Assembly: GCA_902478425.1 (NCBI GenBank)
Contig: CABSKV010000014.1
Coordinates: 1-23,605, forward strand
DNA from: an uncultured Coriobacteriia bacterium
Lineage (GTDB): Bacteria; Actinomycetota; Coriobacteriia; Coriobacteriales; QAMH01
Reading direction: 5' to 3'
DNA: 23,605 nt
Below, in pieces: positions 7,628-15,975 of the stretch (the first letter of the stretch is position 1; each line of letters opens with the position of its first letter). Below the pieces are notes generated by a model. It did no database searches. It saw nothing but the letters and a program-made list of their open reading frames with translations, and was not told the origin of the DNA. A program made the translations under genes and the position numbers.

Positions 7628-7666
7628 GCATGCCTCAATGGGAGTTTTCTTTAAGTAAATAGGAGT

Positions 7667-7687
7667 GAATGGTCCCCGAATGGTCCC
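7667..7687. repeat. Tandem direct repeat next to tRNA-Lys
   Basis: The 10-mer GAATGGTCCC occurs at 7667-7676 and again at 7678-7687, followed by a partial third copy (AAATGGCC). It lies between the right inverted repeat and the tRNA terminator, about 80 bases from the 3' end of tRNA-Lys. That is a place where integrase attachment or accessory sites are often found. No integrase gene is in the window, so an att role is only a possibility. Confidence 0.5.
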
Positions 7688-7720
7688 TAAATGGCCAATG
7701 TTCGCTCCTGCGACCCCCGC

Positions 7721-7753
7721 AAACAAAAAAGCCAGCGGATGAATCATCCACTG
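7721..7753 (-). terminator. Rho-independent terminator of the tRNA transcript
   Basis: On the minus strand a 9-pair stem (7733-7741 with 7745-7753, one G-T wobble, 3-base loop) is followed directly by GC and a run TTTTTTGTTT. It begins 14 bases after the encoded CCA of tRNA-Lys and is the only classical stem plus T-tract terminator seen in the window. Confidence 0.85.
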
Positions 7754-7766
7754 ACCTGGGGTTTCA

Positions 7767-7842
<76 letters not shown>

Positions 7843-7858
7843 ACAACAGCGAATCGAG

Positions 7859-7887
7859 ATTATACACGATTCCAGGCAACGTGCAGG
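7859..7887 (-). promoter_or_regulatory. Promoter of tRNA-Lys
   Basis: A perfect TATAAT -10 box lies on the minus strand at 7859-7864, 16 bases before the mature tRNA-Lys start. The matching -35 position (7882-7887, CCTGCA) is a poor match. It lies in the short spacer between the two tRNA genes, so tRNA-Lys may be made both from here and by read-through from tRNA-His. Confidence 0.55.
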
Positions 7888-7895
7888 CAGGAAAA

Positions 7896-7973
7896 TGGGG
7901 TGGGTAAAGGGATTCGAACCCTCGACCTCCAGAGCCACAATCTGGCGCGCTAACCAACTGCGCTATACCCACC
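7896..7973 (-). tRNA. tRNA-His (anticodon GTG)
   Basis: Minus-strand cloverleaf with acceptor GTGGGTA/TACCCAC, anticodon loop TTGTGGC (anticodon GTG) and T arm GGTTCGAATCC. CCA is encoded at 7896-7898. The extra 5' G (C7973 on the + strand) that pairs with C73, the identity mark of tRNA-His, is present in the gene. It precedes tRNA-Lys by about 53 bases on the same strand. Confidence 0.97.
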
Positions 7974-8004
7974 GTGTGCTTCCTGCGCCAATGTGCAAGG
8001 CGAG

Positions 8005-8033
8005 AGTATAGCGGATTTTCCCAGTACCTACAA
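8005..8033 (-). promoter_or_regulatory. Promoter of the tRNA-His/tRNA-Lys pair
   Basis: The minus strand carries TTGTAG (8028-8033) and TATACT (8005-8010) with an ideal 17-base spacer. The start point would fall about 25 bases before tRNA-His. The spacing and the 5/6 match of the -10 box make this a good sigma-70-type promoter. Confidence 0.65.
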
Positions 8034-8115
8034 ACGCCAATAGGAGTAAGATGAAAAAACCTATGAGAGGGGATGGGTAGCGCCGTCGTTGCCCGGAGTT
8101 CTTGAAGGAGGATAT

Positions 8116-9516
8116 ATGGAATTGCTCGGCGATGTGGTCTTTTTGTCGCGCCTTCAGTTCGCGTTGACCGTCATCTTCCACTTCCTATTTGTGCCGCTAT
8201 CCATCGGTCTGGGTCTGTTCGTCGCACTCACCCAGACGCGTGCTTACAAGACGCGTGACCCCCAGGACGAGGCAGATGCCCGCTTCTGGGTCAAGATCTT
8301 CACGCTCACCTTCACAGTTGGCGTGGCGACGGGCATCACCATGGAGTTCAGCTTCGGTACGAACTGGGCTAACTACTCCCGCTTCGTGGGTGATATCTTT
8401 GGCTCGCCGCTCGCGGCAGAGGCGTTGCTCGCGTTCTTCCTCGAGTCGTGTTTCCTCGGTGTGCTGCTCTTCGGCAAGAAGAGAGTCTCACCCAAGTTCT
8501 ACCTCGTGTCCGCCTGGCTCGTTTGGGTAGGCTCCATGCTGTCTGCCCTGTGGATTCTCATTGCGAACTCCTGGATGCAGACGCCGGCCGGCTTCGAGGT
8601 CGTCGAGACGGCGCATGGCAAGAAGGCGGTCATCACCGACTTCTTCGCTGCCGCCTTCAATCCCCAGACCGTACCCACTTACCTGCACACGATTCTCGCG
8701 CTGCTCATCCTCGGTGCGTTCATCGCCATGGCAGTTGCCGCGTACTATCACATCAAGGGCCGCAATCCCGAGTTCGTGAACAAGATGATGCGCTGGGGTG
8801 CCATCGTCACGCTCGTGTGCACGATCCTCATGATGCCGGTCGCGCACATGCAGGCCCAGGTGGTTGCCGATGACCAGCCCACCAAGCTCGCCGCCATGGA
8901 GGGCCAGTACGAGACCGAACCCGTGCCCATGTACCTCTTCGGCATCGTCGATACCGAGAACGGCACGGTCATTGGCCCGTCCATTCCGGGCTTGACCTCG
9001 TTCCTCGCCGCTGGCGACTTCAATGCCGAGTACCCCGGCCTCAACGATATCGAGGCCGCCGATCCCGGCAGCACGCCTACGGCATTCGAGGTGCAGCTCA
9101 CCTTCCAGGCCTATCACATCATGATCATCATGATGGGCGTTATCGCGCTGGGCGTCTTGCTGGCGCTCATCATGGCCTTTGGCAAGAAGCTCAAGACCAA
9201 GCGCTGGCCCTACATTGTCATGCTCTTCCTGTGGGTCGCGCCGTTTCTGGCCATCCAGTTTGGCTGGGCGACGGCCGAGGTCGGCAGGCAGCCGTGGATC
9301 GTCACGGGCGAGCTCAAGACGCTCGATGCCATCTCCCCGTCAGTGCCGGCCGATCAGCTGCTCCTCACGATTGGCCTGTTCATCATCATCTATCTGGTGA
9401 TCTTCATCGCATGGGCGCGTCTCTTCTCGAAGATCGTCAAGAGCGGCCCCGAGAAGTGCCTGCCCGAGGCCAAGGACACCACCAACGTCGATGCGCAGGA
9501 AGGTGATGCAGCATGA
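8116..9516 (+). CDS. cydA: Cytochrome bd oxidase subunit I
   Basis: CydA carries hemes b558, b595 and d and oxidises quinol while reducing O2 to water, giving respiratory energy and O2 removal in low-oxygen cells. At 466 residues it is shorter than E. coli CydA (522), consistent with the short Q-loop class. Seen are the N-terminal heme-ligand region (H22 in VIFHFLFVPLSIGLG), the conserved glutamates around PLAAEALLAFFLESCFLG, and the GRQPW motif at residues 390-394, with about nine membrane spans. ATG 8116 is preceded by a very strong AAGGAGG at 8105-8111, so the in-frame upstream ATG at 8089 is rejected. It overlaps cydB by 4 bases (ATGA), indicating translational coupling. Confidence 0.97.
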   Translation: MELLGDVVFLSRLQFALTVIFHFLFVPLSIGLGLFVALTQTRAYKTRDPQDEADARFWVKIFTLTFTVGVATGITMEFSFGTNWANYSRFVGDIFGSPLAAEALLAFFLESCFLGVLLFGKKRVSPKFYLVSAWLVWVGSMLSALWILIANSWMQTPAGFEVVETAHGKKAVITDFFAAAFNPQTVPTYLHTILALLILGAFIAMAVAAYYHIKGRNPEFVNKMMRWGAIVTLVCTILMMPVAHMQAQVVADDQPTKLAAMEGQYETEPVPMYLFGIVDTENGTVIGPSIPGLTSFLAAGDFNAEYPGLNDIEAADPGSTPTAFEVQLTFQAYHIMIIMMGVIALGVLLALIMAFGKKLKTKRWPYIVMLFLWVAPFLAIQFGWATAEVGRQPWIVTGELKTLDAISPSVPADQLLLTIGLFIIIYLVIFIAWARLFSKIVKSGPEKCLPEAKDTTNVDAQEGDAA

Positions 9517-10523
9517 CGCTTCCCATTCTCTGGTTCATCATCATCGCAGTGCTGATCTGCGCATATTACGTTCTCGACGGCTTCGACCTGGGCGCGGGCA
9601 TACTCTCGCCCTTCATCGCCAAGACTCCGGGTGAAAAGCGCGCCCTCATGACCTCCATCGGCCCTGTCTGGGACGGCAACGAGGTCTGGCTGCTCACCGC
9701 AGGCGGTGCGCTGTTCGCGGCTTTCGCGCCCGCGTATGCGACGGTCTTTTCCGGTTTCTACCTGGCCATCATGCTCGTGCTCTTCGGTCTCATCGTCCGT
9801 GCGGTGAGCCTCGAGTTCAGCGCGCATGACCAGAAGTGGCACAAGCTCTGGAACGCGCTCTTCTTCGTGGGTTCGCTCGTTCCGGCCCTGCTCTTCGGCG
9901 TGGCCCTAGGCAATTGCCTGCAGGGCGTGCCGCTCGACGCCGCGGGCAACTACATCGGCACCTTCTTCGGTCTGCTCACGCCGTTTCCGCTCGTGTGCGG
10001 CCTGCTCGGCCTGTCGACCATCATCTTGCAGGGCGCGTGCTGGCTCGCGGCAAAGATCGAGGCGGGCACCGAGCTGCACAAGCGTGCCGTTGCCGTGCGC
10101 GTCGTCATGCAGGTCGTCACGGCTGTGCTCGTCGTTGGCGTGACCATTATGTTCTTCACGCTCGTTGGCTTTCCGCCGGGCGAGGCCCCTGCCTTCCCGT
10201 TCCTCGTGCTCGTGGGCGTCATCCTCGTGGCCGCGATCGTCGTCGGCTTCCTCGCCGCCGGCCGCAACAAGAACTGGCTCGCCTTCTTCGCGAACTCCGC
10301 CGTCTGCGTGGGGCTTGTCTTCGCGCTCGTGCTGGCCATGTTCCCCAACTTGGTCATCTCGACGGGCCCCGGCCCCTCCATCGACCTGTTCACTGCGGCT
10401 GCTAGCACTTATGGACTTACGGTGATGACTATCATCGCCTGCATTGGCGTTCCGCTGGTCGCCATTTATCATGTCATCATTTACCGCACCTTCCGCGGCA
10501 CCATCAAGGTGGAGGAAGACTAG
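9513..10523 (+). CDS. cydB: Cytochrome bd oxidase subunit II
   Basis: CydB is the heme-poor membrane partner that stabilises CydA in the bd oxidase complex. The 336-residue protein has the typical N-terminus (YVLDGFDLGAGIL), the GPVWDGNEVWLL motif, and about eight membrane spans; E. coli CydB is about 380 residues. Its ATG overlaps the cydA stop, so the subunits are made together. No CydX-like small subunit is obvious. The next gene starts 14 bases after the stop and is an ABC protein, but not one of the CydCD type usually found here. Confidence 0.96.
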   Translation: MTLPILWFIIIAVLICAYYVLDGFDLGAGILSPFIAKTPGEKRALMTSIGPVWDGNEVWLLTAGGALFAAFAPAYATVFSGFYLAIMLVLFGLIVRAVSLEFSAHDQKWHKLWNALFFVGSLVPALLFGVALGNCLQGVPLDAAGNYIGTFFGLLTPFPLVCGLLGLSTIILQGACWLAAKIEAGTELHKRAVAVRVVMQVVTAVLVVGVTIMFFTLVGFPPGEAPAFPFLVLVGVILVAAIVVGFLAAGRNKNWLAFFANSAVCVGLVFALVLAMFPNLVISTGPGPSIDLFTAAASTYGLTVMTIIACIGVPLVAIYHVIIYRTFRGTIKVEED

Positions 10524-10537
10524 AAGAAAGCATCTGC

Positions 10538-13500
10538 ATGATCGAGCTAAAGCACCTGCGCAAGTCCTACAAGGTCGGCGATTTCGAGCAAAAGGCGCTT
10601 GACGACGTTTCCCTTTCGTTTAGGGACAACGAGTTCGTCGCCGTCCTCGGGCCGTCAGGTTCCGGCAAGACCACCCTGCTCAACGTGTTGGGTGGTCTTG
10701 ACCATGCCGATACCGGCGAGCTCATCATCAACGGCACATCCACCAAGGACTACTCGAGTGCCGATTGGGATACGTATCGCAACCACCACATCGGCTTCAT
10801 CTTCCAAAGCTACAACCTCATCCCGCATCAGACGGTGCTCTCCAACGTCGAGCTCGCGCTCACGCTTTCCGGCGTGTCGCGCGAGGAGCGTCGGGCACGG
10901 GCCATGGCAGAGCTCGAGCGCGTGGGCTTGGCAGAGCATGCCAGCAAGAAGCCCAGCCAGCTTTCCGGTGGCCAGATGCAGCGCGTCGCCATCGCCCGCG
11001 CGCTCGTCAACGACCCGGACATCGTGCTGGCAGACGAGCCTACGGGTGCACTTGATACCGAGACGGGCATCCAGGTCATGGACCTGCTGTCGGAGATCGC
11101 AAGCGACCGCCTCGTCATCATGGTCACGCACAACCCCGAGCTCGCCTACGACTACGCCAACCGCATCGTCAAGCTGCATGATGGCCAAATTGCCGATGAC
11201 AGCAATCCGTTTGATCCGAGCAAGGCTGACGAGCAGGAGGCAAAGCTTGCCGCCGTTGCGCGTGACAAGGCGCAGACAGGGCGCAAGAAGCACGCGTCGA
11301 TGTCGTTTCTCACGGCGCTCGCGCTTTCCTTCAACAACCTGATGACCAAGAAAGGGCGCACCTTCCTCACGGCGTTTGCGGGATCCATCGGCATCATCGG
11401 CATCGCCGCGATTCTCGCGCTTTCCAACGGCGTCAACAATTACATCGCCAAGGTCGAGGAGGATACGCTCTCATCGACTCCGCTCACCATCACGCAGTCG
11501 AGCTTCGACGTGACCTCCATCATGATGCAGGCGGGCGATTACGTGCATGGAGACGCCGAAGACGACGTCGCCGCGGGCGTCATCCCGGAATCCACCATCA
11601 TGGCCGATGTCCTGACGGACGTGAAGACGAACGACCTCAAGTCCCTGCGTTCCTTCTTTGAGGCAAACGGCGGCGACGTGAACCGCTATGTGAACGCCAT
11701 CGTATACGGATACGGCATCACGCCCCAAATCTTCAAGGCCGACACCTCCGCTGGCATCAAGCAACTCAACCCCGGCGCCCTGTCCTCGATCATGTCCAAC
11801 GACATCAACTCCGCCGGCATGTTCTCCACCATGATGGGCTCGACGAGTTCGTTCCAGGAAATGCTCGACGACCAGAAGCTTCTCGAGGAGCAATACGACA
11901 TCGTTACGGGCGCTTGGCCCGCGAACTACGACGAGTGCGTGTTGGTGCTCAACAAGAACGGCGGCATCAGCGATTACACGCTCTACGCATTGGGCATTCT
12001 CGACCCCGACGAGCTCAACGACCTTCTCATGGATGCCCTCGCTTCCGAGGACCTCGACGTTCCCGATACCAACGTCGAGTTCACGCAGGAGGAGGCAATG
12101 TCGCTCACGTTCAAGGTCGTGAACGAATGCGACATGTACACCAAGGCATCCTCCGGCTCGACGTGGGTCGATCGCAGTGACGACGAGAGCTACATGAAGA
12201 CGCAAATCGCCGAGGGCCTCGACCTCAAGGTCGTCGGCATCGTCAAGCCGAGCCCGACGGCATCGTCAACGTCCACGGACGAGGGCATCGGGTATCGCCA
12301 TGACCTCATCCTGCACCTCATCGATCAGGCGGCTACCTCGCCGGTGGTCGAGGCGCAACAGGCCGAGCCCGATGTCGATATCTTCACGGGCAAGACCTTC
12401 GAGTCGCTCAAGGACGATGCGGAGTCCTCCTTCGACATGGGCTCGCTCTTCAGCATCGACCAGAACATGATGGCGCGCGCCTTCAACGTCGATAACGCCG
12501 CCATCGAGTCGGCAATGGCAAGCGCGATGAGCGGCGCGGCCGCAAGCCTCGACACGAGCAACATGTTCGCGGACATTCCCGCCCCCGACTTCAGCGATCT
12601 GGACATCGACCTGTCCGGCGGCGTTCCCTCCGTAAGCCAGGTCGCGGCCCTCGAGCAGAGCCTGGGGCAGACGGTGACCGGGGTCATCGGCGGTTTCATG
12701 AAATATGTCCAGAGCGCTGGCATCACCAGTCCAGCAGACTTGCCAGGTGCATGGACAGCCTACCAGCAGTCACCTGCGTACAAGGCCATCATCAGCCAGG
12801 CTGCGACGGGTATCGCGTCGGGCATGTCAGGTTCCAGCGAGCAACTCCAGAAGGCCTTCACCGAGGCCATCCAGAAGAAGATGAACGAGTACATGACCAC
12901 CCAGCTCGTGCCCTATCTGGAAACGAAGATGGGCGGCATGCTACAGAGCTACACCATGAGCCTGGCGAGTTCGATGGCCTCCGCACTCTCGACTGCGATG
13001 GGCACGGCAATATCGGTCGATCCGAGTATGTTCGCCCAGTCCATTACCGTCAACATGGACCAGGACGAGCTCACCTCCATGTTCATGAACCTCGCGCGTA
13101 GCAACGACCTGAGCTACGAGAACAACCTGCAGACCCTGGGCTACGCCGATATCGCCGACCCGATTTCCATCAGCATCTACGCCAAGAGCTTCGATGACAA
13201 GCAGGTCGTCGAGGACATCATCGACCAATACAACGTCGACATGGAATCTTCGGGCGAGGAGGACAAGACCATCTCCTACTCCGACATCATGGGTGCGCTC
13301 ATGAGCTCGGTCACCAACATCATCGACATGATCTCCATGGTGCTCATCGCGTTCGTCTCCATCTCGCTCGTCGTGAGCTCGATCATGATCGGCATCATCA
13401 CCTACATCAGCGTGCTCGAACGCAAGAAGGAGATCGGTATCCTGCGCGCCATGGGCGCGAGCAAGGGCAACATCGCCAACATCTTCAACGCCGAGACGGT

Positions 13501-13732
13501 CATAGAGGGCCTCATGTCCGGTGTCTTCGCCGTCGTTCTCGTGGCGTTGGTATCGCTGCCCGTGAATGCCATCGTGCTCGCGATGATGAACATCTCGGGC
13601 ATCCTCGCGCTCCCCATCGGCGCAGCGCTGATACTCATCCTCATCAGCGTGCTGCTGACCTTCATCGCCGGTCTCGTGCCCGCCATGAACGCCGCGCGCC
13701 GCGATCCCGTCGAGGCGTTGCGCAGCGAGTAG
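10538..13732 (+). CDS. ABC transporter, fused ATPase and FtsX/MacB-type permease
   Basis: A 1064-residue fusion. Residues 1 to about 220 form an ATPase of the LolD/MacB type: Walker A GPSGSGKTT at 38-46, Q-loop FQSYNL, signature LSGGQMQRVAIARAL, Walker B IVLADEPTGALD and H-loop VTHN. A first membrane span follows near residues 275-300. A very large polar extracytoplasmic domain of about 600 residues comes next, then three C-terminal spans of the FtsX domain with the EIGILRAMGASKGNI coupling motif and DPVEALRSE end. Such mechanotransmitter proteins serve antimicrobial peptide efflux or resistance, lipoprotein release or cell-wall signalling rather than small-molecule import. Substrate unknown. 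It follows cydB by 14 bases with a weak ribosome-binding site, so it may share the cyd transcript. Confidence 0.92.
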   Translation: MIELKHLRKSYKVGDFEQKALDDVSLSFRDNEFVAVLGPSGSGKTTLLNVLGGLDHADTGELIINGTSTKDYSSADWDTYRNHHIGFIFQSYNLIPHQTVLSNVELALTLSGVSREERRARAMAELERVGLAEHASKKPSQLSGGQMQRVAIARALVNDPDIVLADEPTGALDTETGIQVMDLLSEIASDRLVIMVTHNPELAYDYANRIVKLHDGQIADDSNPFDPSKADEQEAKLAAVARDKAQTGRKKHASMSFLTALALSFNNLMTKKGRTFLTAFAGSIGIIGIAAILALSNGVNNYIAKVEEDTLSSTPLTITQSSFDVTSIMMQAGDYVHGDAEDDVAAGVIPESTIMADVLTDVKTNDLKSLRSFFEANGGDVNRYVNAIVYGYGITPQIFKADTSAGIKQLNPGALSSIMSNDINSAGMFSTMMGSTSSFQEMLDDQKLLEEQYDIVTGAWPANYDECVLVLNKNGGISDYTLYALGILDPDELNDLLMDALASEDLDVPDTNVEFTQEEAMSLTFKVVNECDMYTKASSGSTWVDRSDDESYMKTQIAEGLDLKVVGIVKPSPTASSTSTDEGIGYRHDLILHLIDQAATSPVVEAQQAEPDVDIFTGKTFESLKDDAESSFDMGSLFSIDQNMMARAFNVDNAAIESAMASAMSGAAASLDTSNMFADIPAPDFSDLDIDLSGGVPSVSQVAALEQSLGQTVTGVIGGFMKYVQSAGITSPADLPGAWTAYQQSPAYKAIISQAATGIASGMSGSSEQLQKAFTEAIQKKMNEYMTTQLVPYLETKMGGMLQSYTMSLASSMASALSTAMGTAISVDPSMFAQSITVNMDQDELTSMFMNLARSNDLSYENNLQTLGYADIADPISISIYAKSFDDKQVVEDIIDQYNVDMESSGEEDKTISYSDIMGALMSSVTNIIDMISMVLIAFVSISLVVSSIMIGIITYISVLERKKEIGILRAMGASKGNIANIFNAETVIEGLMSGVFAVVLVALVSLPVNAIVLAMMNISGILALPIGAALILILISVLLTFIAGLVPAMNAARRDPVEALRSE

Positions 13733-13738
13733 CGTCCT

Positions 13739-13769
13739 TAGGCCTGTCCCGGCATGCGGAACGGGCCTA
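13739..13769 (+). terminator. Hairpin after the ABC transporter gene
   Basis: An imperfect 12-position stem (13739-13750 with 13758-13769; one U-G wobble, one mismatch) closes on a 7-base loop just after the stop codon. There is no T run after it, so it is either a weak or factor-assisted terminator or an mRNA 3'-end stabiliser. Confidence 0.4.
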
Positions 13770-13802
13770 CGCGCGAGCTACGCTTGGGACGACGCGTACG
13801 AT

Positions 13803-14645
13803 ATGCCGGCCACCATCAGCCATAGAAGAGGGCTTGCCTACGTCCTCATTTCCGCCTTGTGCTTCTCGCTCGCCGGAGTGCTCATCAAGATCGTTCCTTG
13901 GAACCCGGTGAGCATCAACGGCGCGCGCTGCATCTTCGCGATCATTCCGATGTATCTCTACCTGTGCGCGACAGGTAGGCGCTTTCACGTCAACAAGCAG
14001 ATCATCGGCGGTGCCGCGCTCGACTTCGCGATGCTCGAGACCTTCGTCATCGCCAACAAGCTCACGACGGCGGCAAACGCGATCGTCTTGCAGTTCACCG
14101 AGCCCGTATGGGTCATCCTGCTCGCGTGGATCATCTTTCGCTCCCGCCCGCGCGCAAGCGCCGTCGCGGCTAGCATCGTCGTGATTGCGGGCATCGTCTG
14201 CTTCTTCCTCGACAGCCTGAGCGCCGGTGGCGTGCTGGGAAACATACTCGCGATTGTCTCCGGCCTGGCCTATGCGGGTGTGTTCCTGCTCAAGGAGTCG
14301 CCCAAATGCGACTTCGAATGTGCGGCCATACTGGGCTTTGCGGCGTGCTTCGTCGTCGGCATTCCCTTCTACGCGCAAGAGACGGTGTTCTCGCTCGACA
14401 TCCTGCTGGCCATCATGGCGCTTGGCATCGCCCAGCTGGGGCTGGCGTACTTCTTTCTCTCCAAGGGACTCGACGTGGTGTCTCCCGTCACCGCGTCGCT
14501 CACCTCGACCATCGAGCCGCTGCTCAATCCCATCTTGGTCGCGATCGTGGTGGGAGAGACCATCGGACCGGTTTCGATCTTTGGCGCGGTGCTGGTGATT
14601 GGTGCTGCGACCGCCTATAACGTCTATGCGGCGCGAAGCGGATAG
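13803..14645 (+). CDS. EamA/DMT-family membrane transporter
   Basis: A 280-residue protein with about ten membrane spans in two EamA-like halves, the drug/metabolite transporter superfamily. Members export amino acids, drugs or metabolites, or import sugars and nucleosides, driven by ion gradients; the substrate is not readable here. Typical features are the N-terminal GLAYVLISALCFSLAGVLIK span, the QFTEPVWVILLAW span at the end of the first half, and TSTIEPLLNPILVAIVVGE near the end of the second. ATG 13803 has a poor ribosome-binding site, so the start is moderately certain. It converges with the PiT gene, with only 4 bases between stop codons and no terminator between them. Confidence 0.9.
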   Translation: MPATISHRRGLAYVLISALCFSLAGVLIKIVPWNPVSINGARCIFAIIPMYLYLCATGRRFHVNKQIIGGAALDFAMLETFVIANKLTTAANAIVLQFTEPVWVILLAWIIFRSRPRASAVAASIVVIAGIVCFFLDSLSAGGVLGNILAIVSGLAYAGVFLLKESPKCDFECAAILGFAACFVVGIPFYAQETVFSLDILLAIMALGIAQLGLAYFFLSKGLDVVSPVTASLTSTIEPLLNPILVAIVVGETIGPVSIFGAVLVIGAATAYNVYAARSG

Positions 14646-14649
14646 CGCG

Positions 14650-15696
14650 CTAGAAGAGCATGAAGATGCGGGCGAGTATGTACCCGATGAGCCCGCAGCA
14701 GGGGAAGGTCAAGAGCCAAGCTGCGACCATGCTCTTGGCGACATCCCACTTGACGCGCTTGGGGTTCTTCGAGGCGCCGACGCCCATGATGGCGGCAGTG
14801 CTGCAATGCGAGGTCGAGACCGGCATGCCGGTAATCGAGGCGATGAACAGCGTGATGACCGTAGTTGCCGACGCGGCCACGCCCTGATACTTCTCGAGCT
14901 TGACCATGTCCATCGCCACGGACTTGATGATGCGTTTGCCGCCGACGAGCGTGCCGAGCGATATGGCAAGCGAGCAGACGATCATGAGCCATAGTGGAAA
15001 CTCGGTCGCTCCGCTCGTCTGCATGTCGAAGGCGAGCGCGATGCCCAGCAAGCCGATCGACATGAACTTCTGTCCGTCCTGCGCTCCGTGGAGAAACGAG
15101 AGCGCGCAGGCGCATATGTCCTGGAGCACGACGCAAACGTTGTTTGCCTTGAAACGGTTGGCATGGGCGAAGAGAAACTCGATGATCTTGGTGTTCAGCC
15201 AGCCTAGCGCAAAGCCCGCGACGAGCGAGAAGACCATGCCGTAGATGACGAGCATCCACTCGCTCAAGACGACACCGGCAAGGCCGTTCATGGCGATGGC
15301 ACCGCCGGTGACGCCGGCGATGAGCGAATGGGATTTGGATGCGGGAATACCGCGATACCAGCAGAAGAAGCCCCATCCGATGGAGCCGATCATCGCGGCT
15401 ATGAGCGCCATGAGGGCTTGGTGCGTGTTACCCGAGAAGTTGACCATGTTGAACATGGTGTGAGCGACTGCCGTGGAGATGTAGGTCATGCCCACGAGGC
15501 CGACGAAGTTGAAGATGGCGGCCAGGGCAAGCGCCGTGCCGGGCTTGAGGCAGCGCGTCGAAACGGCCGATGCGATGGCATTGGGCGCGTCTGTCGCACC
15601 TGAGATGACGGTGACACCGATGACGAGGACGAGAACGACAATGAGCGCGGGGTGAGCGCCCGCTTGCGCAATGAACACCGGAAGCGTCAGGTCCAT
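14650..15696 (-). CDS. PiT-family inorganic phosphate transporter
   Basis: A 348-residue integral membrane protein of the PiT family, a low-affinity, ion-coupled phosphate (often metal-phosphate) carrier. The duplicated PiT signature is visible as GATDAPNAIAS in the N-terminal half, where GxxDxAN is usual and Ala is replaced by Pro. The matching segments RGIPASKSHSLIAGVTGG, GGKRIIKSVAMDM and GMPVSTSHCSTAAIMGVG follow. About nine to ten spans are expected. There is no neighbouring PhoU-like regulator, which many PiT genes have. It is transcribed away from the LuxR gene, sharing a 279-base divergent spacer, and converges with the EamA gene. Confidence 0.94.
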   Translation of the reverse strand: MDLTLPVFIAQAGAHPALIVVLVLVIGVTVISGATDAPNAIASAVSTRCLKPGTALALAAIFNFVGLVGMTYISTAVAHTMFNMVNFSGNTHQALMALIAAMIGSIGWGFFCWYRGIPASKSHSLIAGVTGGAIAMNGLAGVVLSEWMLVIYGMVFSLVAGFALGWLNTKIIEFLFAHANRFKANNVCVVLQDICACALSFLHGAQDGQKFMSIGLLGIALAFDMQTSGATEFPLWLMIVCSLAISLGTLVGGKRIIKSVAMDMVKLEKYQGVAASATTVITLFIASITGMPVSTSHCSTAAIMGVGASKNPKRVKWDVAKSMVAAWLLTFPCCGLIGYILARIFMLF

Positions 15697-15882
15697 CTAT
15701 TCATCCATTCCATCTGGGAGGGGCACCGAAATGTGCCCAAGGTATTCTACCGTAGATTTGCACGGCGGGAATGAGCATTCGCGCGGAAGTGCAGCTTGAG
15801 TCGAATATTCTAGATGGATTGGCCCAATAGGGAAGAGAAGTGGACTTATCCTTTACATTACCCCTACAGTAACCCATTAAAA

Positions 15883-15909
15883 GTACCCCATTCGGATGAT
15901 TTCTATTAT
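15883..15909 (+). promoter_or_regulatory. Possible activator-dependent promoter of the LuxR gene
   Basis: GTACCCC (15883-15889) is followed after 14 bases by TATTAT (15904-15909), a fair -10 box, with no recognisable -35 hexamer. The same GTACCCC followed after 15 bases by TCTTAT occurs at 18730-18757 upstream of the MFS gene. The shared layout suggests a common activator, possibly the LuxR protein itself. The evidence is a short motif seen twice. Confidence 0.3.
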
Positions 15910-15975
15910 GCTCCTCCTTGATAACTTGGATTAGTTACCATGCGTGCTCCTGAGCCCTGGGGGAAGGGGTAATCG

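Noticed and set aside
7373..7747. 124-codon minus-strand frame covering the right inverted repeat
   Set aside because: It runs through the palindromic repeat and starts inside the tRNA terminator. Its translation is low-complexity and unlike a folded protein.
8488..9117. 209-codon minus-strand frame inside cydA
   Set aside because: Same cause; it is rich in His, Glu and Gly with no domain features and lies fully opposite a certain gene.
10538..11300. CydC/CydD identity for the ABC protein after cydB
   Set aside because: The ATPase domain is N-terminal and the C-terminus is an FtsX permease, whereas CydC and CydD have six N-terminal spans followed by the ATPase.
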